NCBI RefSeq assembly: GCF_947179165.1
Contig: NC_077245.1
Location: 23,349,740 to 23,413,739 of the forward strand
DNA: 64,000 bases
DNA from: Solanum dulcamara
Lineage: Eukaryota; Streptophyta; Magnoliopsida; Solanales; Solanaceae
Reading direction: 5' to 3'
The translations under genes and the position numbers were made by a program. Each line of letters starts with the position of its first letter. Position 1 is the stretch's first letter. Below are positions 12,501 through 21,818 of the stretch, piece after piece. Below the pieces are notes generated by a model, which was not told the origin of the DNA, did no database searches, and was given only the letters and a program-made list of their open reading frames with translations.

Positions 12501-13031
12501 TCTTTAAATTGAATAATCTTTTGATTCTTCAAAGTAGTGTCTATGTGAACTCTCAATTATTTTGCGCATCATATTAGAATCGGAATGGCCCAACCGGTCA
12601 TGTCAAATAATAAAATTATTTGAGTTAGTAAACTTTTGGTTTATTATGGGATGTGTTTCAACCATGCTAATACTTGTGAAGTATAAGCCGAATGAAAGAC
12701 CGGGTAATTTTTCAAGTATAAACTTTTTGCCCGACATCATTGTAGTAATGTAAAGATATTTATTTTTTACATGATTTGTAGTCTCAATATGATAACCATT
12801 TTGAATGTCTTTGAAACTTAATAAGTTTATTTGAGGCTTACTATAATATAATGCTTCATTAATTGTTAAATTTATTCCTCTGATAAGTACAACTTTAGCT
12901 TTTCCGGATCTTTCAATTAATCTTGTACTATCAGATATTATATTAACATTAGCTTTTTTCATAATCAAATAAGAGAAACATTTCTTATCTCTTAAAATAA
13001 TGTGTGCTCTAGTACTATCAATAAGACACAT
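9597..13031 (-). pseudogene. Copia-2 pol remnants
   Basis: Fragments in copia order on the minus strand: protease-like ID(S)T...FSYL (about 13025-12960, with the usual DSG triad degraded to DST); GAG-pre-integrase/integrase (12600-12143, e.g. GDIYGAIHQSCGPFKY and SRLDNADEFTSQ); RT N-terminal part (10980-10729, METYSPVVD and MDVVIAYLYSSLDNDI); RT YVDD box (about 10580, YVDDLNII); and RNase H (10205-10005 and 9851-9597, YEDNTACI and LADMFTKALP). Stops and frameshifts lie between all blocks, so no functional enzyme can be made. Confidence 0.88.
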
Positions 13032-13254
13032 ACATCATAAATATTTTTGGATCCAACTGAGGACTGGAGAATTTCCATATTCTTCATAAATAGAAAGATA
13101 CATTATAAGAACGTGAAAAATTAACAACATAAGAACTTTAAAAAACTGTACTGCCTTAAGAAATATTTTACGAAGGACAACATGATATCAAACATAATAA
13201 GAAAAATAATAACTATTTTTTATAATATTTATCCCCAGTTGGAAGATCAATCCT

Positions 13255-14306
13255 TCAGTCAATATTCATAAAGTCTTCAACTTCCAAATGAGTAATATTT
13301 GGTAGATCTTCAAAACCATCATCTTTATAAGCAAGATTCACCTCAATATCTTCATATTTATTTGAGGGAGTTGCTTCATTATCATTATTTTGAAAGTTCA
13401 AGTACGTCTCTACATTATTATCTCTTCTTTTGAGAGAGGCTTGATAAAGTTTTACAAAATGATCGGGCGTACGACATTCACGTGCCCAATGATCCTTCAT
13501 ACCACACCAGTGGAAAATATTGTATTTACCTTTGGAAAGATTATTTCGAGGAACTTTATTGTTCTCATGTTTATTTCCATCATGATGATGATAATTGTTT
13601 CTTCCTCTACCACATCCTCGCCCATGTCCACATCCACGACCACGGCCATGATCGTGGCCGCGATAATTATTTTATCTTGATTCAGACCGATTATGTGTTG
13701 CTACAACATTTACTTCAGGAAATGGAGCAGACCCAGTGGGACGGACTTCATGATTTTTCATCATCAAAGTATTATTTTGCTCAGCCACAAGTAGGCATGT
13801 AATTAATTTAGAATACTTCTTAAATCCTTTTTTACGATGTTGTTGTTGTAGCAACACATATGAAGCATGATAAGTGGAAAGAGTTTTATCAAATAAGTCA
13901 TCATCAGTGATAGTATCTCCACATAATTTTAACATGAAACTTACCTTGTGGATAACAGAATTATACTTTGTCATAGTTTTAAAATCTTGAAATCGAAGGT
14001 GTATCCAGTCATATCGTGCTTTTGGTAACATCGTAAGTTTTAGGTGGTGATATCAATCAGTCAAATTAGTCCATAATTCAAAGGGGTCTTTCAAAGTTAA
14101 ATATTCAATTTTTAATCCTTCATGAATATGATGACGGAGAAAAATTATGGTCTTTGTTTTGTCTTGGCTTGATGCTTTATATTTTTGTTTAATAGTATCA
14201 CAAAGACCTTTAGTGTCAAGGTGAATTTCAGCATCAAGAATTCATGATAAATAATTTTTTTGGAAATGTCAAGTGCCACAAACTCAAGTTTTGATAAATT
14301 TGACAT
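13255..14306 (-). pseudogene. Copia-2 gag remnant
   Basis: Starts with MSNLSKLEFVALDIS at 14306, the same N-terminus seen in Copia-3 gag. A TGA replaces a Trp codon about 22 codons in. The central capsid block (14031-13672) contains KARYDWIHLRFQDF. The nucleocapsid end (13500-13255) has a knuckle-like MKDHWARECRTPDHFVKLYQ. A Gly/Arg-rich-type linker (about 13680-13590) is coded by a repetitive CCTCGCCCATGTCC-like stretch. Interrupted by several stops. Confidence 0.82.
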
Positions 14307-14419
14307 GATGACAATTGAGATAGAAATTAATTTAGAAAGAATAAAAACAACTAAAATTAAATTTTTTAGTAGATATACATGATATAGGAGTTAATTTATC
14401 TAGAGAAAATTAGAATTTT

Positions 14420-14431
14420 GTGCTGATACCG
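14420..14431 (-). other. Copia-2 primer-binding site (degenerate)
   Basis: The minus strand reads CGGTATCAGCAC against the right LTR. The Copia-3 site at 21005-21017 has the related TGTTATCAGCACG, so both elements use the same kind of primer; the first base here looks mutated. Confidence 0.65.
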
Positions 14432-14559
14432 CATTATAAAATACACTAACTTAACAAAATAAGAAGAAGAGAGTAAAAGAAAAGAAAGGAGAACAGAGGA
14501 GAGAAAAATCAGTGAGACAAAACCTTGGTTAATGAAAAAAGAGTAGAGCGTGTATTTTA
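14432..14559 (-). repeat. Chimeric, internally deleted LTR shared by Copia-2 and Copia-3
   Basis: The first ~78 bp (14432-14509) nearly match the start of the Copia-2 left LTR. The last ~50 bp (14510-14559, CAGTGAGACAAAACC...) match the end of the same LTR type less well and abut the Copia-3 polypurine tract and RNase H end. About 320 bp expected between these blocks are missing. The segment therefore acts as the 5' LTR end of Copia-2 and the 3' LTR end of Copia-3. Confidence 0.75.
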
Positions 14560-14575
14560 CCCCCCCCCCCCCCCC
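14560..14575 (-). other. Copia-3 polypurine tract expanded to 16 C/G
   Basis: Sixteen consecutive C (poly-G on the coding strand) lie exactly where the polypurine tract should be. The equivalent site in Copia-2 (9569-9573) has five C. Homopolymer slippage is the simplest explanation; assembly error in a long homopolymer is the alternative. Confidence 0.8.
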
Positions 14576-14599
14576 GATGAAAATTTCATTTGATATTTT

Positions 14600-15618
14600 A
14601 GAGACAACGCATTTTAATTTTATATCTTAGCTTCTCAAAAGTTGATATTGGTATGCCTTTGTGAATAAATCTGCAAGATTATCACTTGAACGAACTTGTT
14701 ATACATCAATATCACCATTCTTCTGGAGATTATATGTGAAGAATAATTTTGGTGAAATATATTTCGTTCTTTCTCTTTTTATGAAGCCACATTTTAATTG
14801 AACAATGCATGCGACATTATTTTTGAATATAATTATGGGTACTTTGACATCATTTTCCAGACCGCATCTTTCTGTAATGAACTGTATCATCGATCTCAAC
14901 CATACACATTCTCTACTTATTTCATGAGTTGCTATTATTTCAGCATGACTTGAAGAAGTAGCAACAATATACTACTTTTTAGATTGCCATGATATAGCAG
15001 TTCCTCCGTGTGTAAATAGATAAACTGTCTGAGATCGAGCTTTATGTGGATCTGATAAATAACCTACATCTGCATGACCAATAAGGTTTGCACAGTCTTT
15101 GTTAGTATAAGCAAACTCATATCAATGGTACCCTTTAGGTATCGCAAAATATGCTTGATATCATTCCAATGTCTTCGTGTTGGGGATGAACTATACCTTG
15201 CCAGCCAAATAACAAAAAATATTATATCAGATCTGGTTACGTTAGCAAGATATATAAGTGCACCAATAGCACTGAGATATGGTACTTCACGACCAAGAAT
15301 TTCTTCATCTTCTTCTGAAGGTTGAAATGGATCTTTATCCACTTCAAGTGATCAAACAACCATTGGAGTACTTAATGGATGTGCTTTGTCCATATAGAAC
15401 CATTTTAATATTTTCTCAATGTAAGCAGATTGGTTGACAAAGACCTTGTTTGCTAAATATTTAATTTGGAGACCCAGACAAAGTTTTGTTTTGACAAGGT
15501 CTTTCATCTCAAATTCTTTCTTTAGATATTCAATCGCCTTTTGGACCTTTTCAGAGGTTCCAATGAGATTTATGTCATCAACATAAACAGCGAGTATAAC
15601 AAACTCTGATTCTATTTT
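14600..15618 (-). pseudogene. Copia-3 pol, 3' part (end of RT and RNase H)
   Basis: Contains the RT YVDD region (about 15585-15570, YVDDINLIG), the RT C-terminal/RNase H start (15342-15064, PYLSAIGALIYLANVTRSDI and RRHWNDIKHILRYLKGT) and the RNase H end (14899-14620, NNVACIVQLKCGFIKRERTKYISPK shown in part). The fragment ends at the 5-bp duplication created by the solo LTR and continues in homology on the far side at 17342. Confidence 0.85.
15614..15618. repeat. Target-site duplication of solo LTR, left copy (ATTTT)
   Basis: ATTTT directly precedes the solo LTR and is repeated exactly at 17342-17346. Confidence 0.85.
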
Positions 15619-15895
15619 TGTAATGACCTGTTAGGTCATTTTGAGAACGAGTCATCCTCTTTTCATACGAGACCCTTTCCATAAAATTTTAATGGGTTAT
15701 TTGGACTATTCGATAACTTTGATTAATTAGTTGAGAGATAATTTTAGAGAATTAATTTAATTGATGAGCTAAAGTGTTAATTTATTTAATATTCTATACC
15801 ACTTTTCTTATATTTATTAAAATAGGTTAGTAGGGTTTGTAAATTTTAATACATAATTAGTTTGGAAAAGGAAAAAAATAATAAAAGAAAAGAGA

Positions 15896-15900
<5 letters not shown>

Positions 15901-15931
<31 letters not shown>
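15901..15931. repeat. (TA)n microsatellite inside solo LTR
   Basis: About fifteen TA units, preceded by an A/G-rich tract, within the solo LTR. Confidence 0.9.
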
Positions 15932-15932
<1 letters not shown>

Positions 15933-16510
15933 CTGATGGCTTAATGCCATCAGATGTAACAAGAAAAATAGAGAAGCGGCGGCGTGAGAAGGCTGAATGC
16001 CGAAACAGGAAAAGAAAAAAATAATACGGAGGAAGAAAGAAAAGAAAGAGGGAAAGAAAAATAAAGGAGAAGAGAAAAATAGGGATTTTCATTCTAAAGC
16101 GTCAAGACTATACTTATTTGGAGGCCCAATGAAAAGGGAAGGCTCAAGTACCAGAGTAACTGCTTGATTAATTAAGGCAAGTGAATTTCTAAACCTCAGT
16201 TTAAGCTTGTAGATGCTTGTATTTTCGTATTATGTGTATTGGGGAGTAATGTGAATTAGACTCGGTTATTGACTGTATGATTGGCCTTAAAAATAGAGAT
16301 GAGGGGTATAAAATGGTGATCTAATGACATGTATTGGTGGAATTGATATGTTGTGATTATGAATTTATTTTGGACATATGAAATGACTATGTTGATGTGA
16401 GATAGGAAAAATTATTATTTTTGTCATGATATTATCGTGAATTATATGAACATGAATTGATTGCATTGGTTTTGACATATTATGTTGAGACTGAAAATGA
16501 TATGAAATAA

Positions 16511-16670
16511 AAAAGGTCGGGCCACATGCTCCGTGGCAGGTAATATGAAACAAAGGGGCCAGGCCACACACTCCGTGGTAGGTATTATGAAACAAAGGGG
16601 TCGTGCCACAGGCTCCATGGCAGGATATATATATTGAGGGGATGGGCCACACACTCTGTGGTAGGTTACA
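16511..16670. repeat. Four tandem ~43-bp subrepeats in solo LTR
   Basis: Four diverged copies of a unit with the core GGCCACACACTCCGTGG followed by an ATGAAACAAAGGGG-type spacer. The long minus-strand frames at 16365-16744 arise from this array and are not genes. The chromovirus LTRs carry a different tandem array (39605-39742), so subrepeat arrays seem characteristic of this LTR lineage. Confidence 0.85.
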
Positions 16671-17341
16671 TAGACAGAAATGTCCCCCATGGGTTCCGGA
16701 CTGTAATTCAGCGGATGTGTACCGATAGGACAGACATGCATCATCTCATTGCATTGATATGATTCATTGATGAGACTATTGATGAGTATTCGTGGACTGT
16801 ATTATTGTTATTATTGTACAAGTGGAGAGTTGGGCTGGTTTTATGCAGGTTGTAGTTAAGGAGGTTCGGTTAGGAGGATAGGATTACTTGTATTTATTGA
16901 GCTTTGCTTAGTTTTAGTTATCCGCTTGCTGAGTACCGTGTTGTTTGGTACTCACCCCTTGCTTCTACACTTGTGTAGGTTGTAAGCCCGGACTTGCTTG
17001 AGCTCTTAGTGTTCTCTACCACGTCTGAGGCTATCATCTCGAGTGTTGAGGTAGCTGTTACATTCATCAAGCGGACACCTCTTACTCTTTTAATATGTTT
17101 TAGTCTTATTCTAGAGACAAAGACATTGTGACTGTATTTCCTTTCGTACTTCGATAATGTATTAGTGGCTTGTATATGTGACAATCAGTCTTGAGGATTT
17201 TGAGATTATTTATTTGTTTTTGACTAAATTAAACCTTGCTTTATCTCAATTACTTCCGCATTTACTTTTCGTTGGTTATTAGGCTGACTTATCTCGGTGG
17301 GTTGAGATGAGTGCTATCACACCCTGATTCGGATCGTGACA

Positions 17342-19820
17342 ATTTTCATAATAAAAACACATAGAAAAATAACATCATTTATATAACCACCACTTATCAA
17401 GTACCCACTAAGGAGATTATACCACATACGCCCTGATTGTTTCAGACTATATAATGATCTGTGCAATTTGATTAAGTACATCTCTCGAGATTTAGTATAT
17501 GCTTCAGGCAATTTTAATCCTTCTGAAATTTTTATGTAAATTTCATTATCAAGTAAACCATAAAAGTAAGCTGTAACTACATCCATTAGATGTATTTCAA
17601 GATTTTTATGTATAGCTAAACTGATGAGATATCAAAAGTTATTTCATCTATAGCAGGTGAATATGTTTCCTCATAGTTGATCCGGGTCTTTGAGAGAATC
17701 CTTGTGCAATAAGGCGTGCCTTGTATCTTACAATTTCATTTCTCTCATTTTGTTTTTGCACAAAAATCTATTTATAGCCAACTGGTTTTACACCTTCAGG
17801 GGTTTGAATTGCAGGTCCAAAACCTTACATTTACCAAGTAAGTCTAGTTCTGATTGAATTGCCTTTTGTCATTCTGTCCAATCACATCTACGTCGATATT
17901 CTTCGACATATTTAGGCTCAAGGATTTCACTATCTTGCATGAGGTTAAGTGCAACATTATATGCGAAAACATTATCAATCATAATTTTCGATCGATCTAA
18001 ATTTATCTCATCACCGGTAGAACTTATTGAAAGTTCTTCATTCACTTGAGTCTCGATTTCAATGATTTCTTCAGGAATATCAGGATTACTCAAATCTTGA
18101 CCTTTTTCAGGAGGTTCTTTTGTAATATCATCTTTATTAGTTCTCACGCTTCTCTTTCTAGGATTTTTATCCTTTGAATCCAATGGTGTACCACGCTTCA
18201 GGCGTGTTTGGGATTCAGAAGTTATGATACTAGTAGATGGTCCTTCTGGGACATCAATTCGGATAGGCATATTCATTGTAGGGATATGTGACTTAGTTAT
18301 CCATTTCAAATAAGCAAATGCATTTGGCATTTTATTTGCTATGTTCTGTAAGTGAATGACCTTCTAGACCTCATGCTCACATGTGTGGGTGCGTGGATCA
18401 AAATGAGATAGTGATAAAAATTTTCACGCAATTTCTCTTTCAAGTTCCTTTTTCTCTCCTCCCTAATTGTGGGAAAGATATTTCATCAAACCGACAATCT
18501 GCAAATTGAGTAGTAAATAAGTCTCCTATCAATGGTTTAAGGTAGCGAATTATAGAGAGTGAGTCAAACCCAATACATATGCCCAATCTTTGTTGAGGGC
18601 CCATCTTTATACGTTGTGGTGGTACTACAGGCACGTATACCGCACAACCAAGAATTCATAGATGGGCTATATTTGGCTCATGAACAAATAGTAATTACGA
18701 TGGAGAATATTTATTATAATTTATCGGTCTGAGACGTACAAGTGCTGCAACATGTAAGATAGCATGACCCCAAATAGTAATTGATAATTTTTTTTCATTA
18801 GTAGAGGTCTTGCTATCAATTGTCGGATCTTAATAAATGACTCTACAAGGTCATTTTGATAATGAACATGAGCAACATGATGTTCAATTTTTATCCCAAT
18901 TGATAAGCAATAATCATAAAAAGCTTGGGATGTAAATTCTCCAGGATTATCAAGGCGAATAGCCTTAATTGGATAATCTAAAAATTGTGTCCTTAATTTT
19001 ATTATTCATGCTAACAACTTCGCAAACGCTAGGTTACGAGATGATAAGAGGAACACATGAGACCATCTAGATGATGCATTTATTAGGATCATAAAATATC
19101 TAAACAATCGACTAGGTGGATGAATAAGTACACATATATCCCCATGTATACGCTTTAAAACGTCAGGAGATTCAATGTCAACCTTCAGGGTTGATGGTCT
19201 GGCAATTAATTTGCCTTGATAACAAGCAGCATATGAAAATTCATCATTTGTAAGAATCTTCAGGTTCTTTAACGGATATCTAGTCAAATTTTCAAGAATT
19301 CGTCTCATCATTATTGATCCAGGATGACCTATTCGATCATGCCATAGCACAAATATATTTAGATCAGTAAACTTCTAGTTTACGATCAAATGTGCTTCAA
19401 TTGCACTAATTTTTGCATAATATAGGCCAAACGACAAAGTTGGTAATTTTTCTAAAATAAATTTTTGGTTTGAGACACTATTGGTTATATCAAGTTATTC
19501 AATATTCTTTCATTTAGTATCTCAATATGATATTCATTTCTGCGGATATCTTTAAAACTTAACAAGTTTCTTGGTGATTTAGAAAAGAATAGTGCATCTT
19601 CTATAACAATTTTTGTCCTCTTAGGCAGAAATTTAGTAGTTCTTCCAAAGTCTTCAATCATTTTTGAATTACCAGAAATTGTAGTAACATTTGCTTTTCT
19701 TCTTAGTAAGTAGGAAAAATATTTCTCGTCTTTAAAAATAGCATAAGTTGTTCCACTATCAATTATACAAATATTCTCGTGATTGATTATTGATTCAAAT
19801 AAAATTTGAGATATATCCAT
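17342..19820 (-). pseudogene. Copia-3 pol, 5' part (protease, integrase, start of RT)
   Basis: Protease at 19820-19485 with IIDSGTTYAIF (intact DSG/T core); GAG-pre-integrase and integrase at 19350-18440 with LWHDRIGHPGSIMMRRIL and GDICVLIHPPS; a divergent hydrophilic linker at 18330-17869; RT N-terminal half at 17870-17342 including MDVVTAYFYGLLDNEIYIKI and LHRSLYSLKQSGRMWYN. RT ends at the solo-LTR duplication and resumes at 15618. Stops and small indels separate the blocks. Confidence 0.85.
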
Positions 19821-20029
19821 ATTTTGTTTTCAAAAAGAAATAAAGTAAATATTATAATTACACATTGGCTCATTATACAAATTTTATTTATTTACATGGA
19901 TTAGAAAAATACAAACATATTATTTAGTACAGATAAATAAAAGGGATGTTATTTAAATATTATCAAGATTATCAATATTCATATTTCCTTTTGGAAAATT
20001 GAAGAACTAAGCTACATCCAGATGCATAG

Positions 20030-20940
20030 GCTCAATATTATTTTCAGAGATAAAGTTTGTCTTTGGATTATTTTCTACCCTCTTCAAGGATGCCTGATAT
20101 AGCTGAACCACACGTTTTGATGACCGGTAGGTCCGTGACCAGTGCCCCATACCTCCACATCTATGATATATACTTTCTGAATTTTTCTTTGGTATAGCTT
20201 CTGGCTTTTCACTCTTCTTTTTATATTGCTGATCATTTTTCGGTGCCAGTCGAGTATCATGATTATAATTTCTTCTTCGACCACGACCACAACCACGACT
20301 GGGGCCATGACCTCTTTTTCATTAGTTATAGTTTGTTTGATTCCCTTCAGGAAGTGGCAAAGAACCAACGGATCGACTATCATGATTTTTTATTAATAGT
20401 TTATTATGGCGTTCAGCAATAAAAAGGTAAGAAAATAATTCAGAATATTTCTTAAAACCCTTTCCTCGATATTTTTGCTACAGGAGCATATTCGCGGGTG
20501 AAAATATGGAGTATGTTTTTTCAAGTTTGTCTTACTCAGTAATTTCTTCTCCGCATAAATTTAACTGTGCTATAATTATAAACAAGGTAGAATTATATTC
20601 AGTTATATTTTCAAAATCCATTAATCCTAGATTAAGCCAATAATGACGTGCCTTTGGAAGGATGACCAACTTCAGGTGGTCAAATCTTTCTTTTAGATTC
20701 TTCCACAATTTAAGGGGGTCTTTTAATGTGAGGTACTGTAATTTTAACCCCTCATCAAGATGGTGGCGGAGAAATATCATGGTTTTGGCACAGTCTTTGA
20801 CTAGATGCCATATTGTCATCTTTGATGGTGTTTGCCAGATCCATCGATTCTGGGTGTATTTTGGCATCTAGTGCCAATGATGAGTAGCCTTTTTCAGATA
20901 TATCAAGAGCAACAAATTCAAGTTTAGAGATATTTGACAT
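20030..20940 (-). pseudogene. Copia-3 gag remnant
   Basis: Starts MSNISKLEFVALDISEKGY at 20940, close to the Copia-2 gag start. The capsid block at 20867-20532 includes LKLQYLTLKDPLKLWKNL and ILPKARHYWLNL. The basic/Gly-rich linker and a knuckle-like GMGHWSR region lie at 20383-20084, followed by QLYQASLKR. At least two frameshifts and stops interrupt it. Confidence 0.82.
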
Positions 20941-21004
20941 TTTAAGAAAATAAAATTCTTACCCTTTTGTTACCTTCTTAAAATAGCTTAAAGTGATGGA
21001 GGCT

Positions 21005-21017
21005 CGTGCTGATAACA
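21005..21017 (-). other. Copia-3 primer-binding site
   Basis: The minus strand reads TGTTATCAGCACG directly against the right LTR start at 21018. Together with the Copia-2 site it defines the primer type of this family, which differs from the TGGTATCAGAGC of Copia-1 and the chromovirus. Confidence 0.7.
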
Positions 21018-21240
21018 TGTTATAAAATGAACTAAACTTAACAAATTAATAAGAGATAGTACGAGAAAGAGAGAATGGAGAGAATTTCAATATATTTCGT
21101 ATGTTTTCTTACACACCGCAAATGACTATTTATAGCCAAAATAAAGTTTAAGACAAGGGAGAAAGAAAGAATAAACAACAAAGTGAGGCCCATTATATGG
21201 AGCATCCACTATCAAATTATAATATAATAACTTATCCATT
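21018..21240 (-). repeat. Copia-3 5' LTR, truncated
   Basis: Begins TGTTATAAAATG and aligns with the Copia-2 LTR through the TATTTATAGCCA and GCATCCACTA words, after which similarity is lost near 21205-21240. The last ~240 bp expected of this LTR type are absent. Confidence 0.65.
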
Positions 21241-21761
21241 TTTTGGGCTACATTTATACAAAAAATAAAAGAAAAAAACAATTGTCATTTTTCAATTTTT
21301 TCCTATTTTTAATAAATGGATTAAAATTTCTAGTTTTTAATATTTGTTGTGCTGACATGTGTCATTAGTTGCTTACATGTGTCATCTTTTTAAAAATTTC
21401 ATCCATTTTAAATATTTAATTAAATAATTTTTTAAACTGAAAATTCAAGAATAATTATGACGATGACACGTAAACGCTTTCACCTCTCCTATTAGATATA
21501 CTAGTATATGTACCCGCACATTATGCGGGTAGTATAAAGGGTTATAATGTCATATATTAAAAAGGTTTAATGAGATGTATTTTGTATTTAGTACATTGAA
21601 TTTATATGTTTTAGGATATTAAATTGATATAACGAATACACAATTTTGTTTTTGTAATATTAAAATATTATTATCTAGCTATAATCATCTACGATTTTAG
21701 TTTTTTATAATGTTATTTTGTAAATTAGATTTTTAATATTTCATAAATTGAATTTCTTTCC

Positions 21762-21763
<2 letters not shown>
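21241..21763. other. Spacer containing a Helitron-like end
   Basis: AT-rich sequence without a gene. It holds the hairpin terminus at 21501-21530 and leads into the (TA)n tract. Confidence 0.5.
21501..21530 (-). mobile_element. Helitron-like 3' terminus
   Basis: On the minus strand the order is a 7-bp GC-rich hairpin (ACCCGCA, 5-nt loop, TGCGGGT; 21530-21512), a 7-nt spacer and CTAG followed by T (21504-21501, next base 21500). A short GC hairpin just before CTRR with insertion next to T is the classical 3' end of Helitrons. The body would extend to higher coordinates; no helicase gene or TC 5' end was identified, so this is a non-autonomous or truncated copy. Confidence 0.55.

Positions 21764-21814
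<51 letters not shown>
21764..21814. repeat. (TA)n microsatellite at the LINE insertion site
   Basis: About 24 TA units directly before the 5' border of RTE-1. The RTE-1 3' tail is followed by TTATATATA (24833-24841), so the tract probably grew from the upstream copy of a TTATATATA target-site duplication. Confidence 0.85.

Positions 21815-21815
<1 letters not shown>

Positions 21816-21818
<3 letters not shown>

Larger units (their letters stand above)
9119..14509 (-). mobile_element. Copia-2: old, degenerate Ty1/copia element
   Basis: Decayed copia element with a complete left (3') LTR at 9119-9568, recognisable pol fragments from RNase H (9597) back to protease (13031), a gag region (13255-14306), a degenerate primer-binding site (14420-14431) and only the first ~78 bp of its right LTR. 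Many frameshifts and stops interrupt every domain, so it is much older than Copia-1. It shares family-level similarity with the adjacent Copia-3 in the same orientation, to which it is joined through a chimeric LTR. Confidence 0.85.
15619..17341 (+). mobile_element. Solo LTR of a Tekay-like gypsy element, nested in Copia-3 RT
   Basis: A 1723-bp sequence beginning TGTAATGACC and ending ATCGTGACA, flanked by exact ATTTT duplications, sitting inside the Copia-3 RT so that RT homology stops at one edge and resumes at the other. Its first 200 bp align with the minus-strand reading of the chromovirus LTR at 38938-40780 (TGTAATGACC, then GGTCATTTTGAG, then GGACTATTCGATAA), so it belongs to the same or a sister family but lies in the opposite orientation. 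No gag or pol is present; the internal part was presumably lost by LTR-LTR recombination. Confidence 0.9.
14510..21240 (-). mobile_element. Copia-3: degenerate Ty1/copia element with nested solo LTR
   Basis: Second old copia element in the same orientation. Order on the minus strand: right LTR remnant from about 21240 to 21018, primer-binding site, gag (20940-20030), protease (19820), integrase (19350-18440), RT (17870-15064, split by the solo LTR), RNase H (15050-14600) and a poly-G polypurine tract against the chimeric LTR. Each domain carries stops or frameshifts. Its right LTR lacks the CATTAAAACCTT repeats and seems truncated near 21205-21240. Confidence 0.85.

Noticed and set aside
16365..16744. 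Two overlapping minus-strand frames with repetitive Cys/His content
   Set aside because: By-product of the four 43-bp subrepeats in the solo LTR; no start context or domain.
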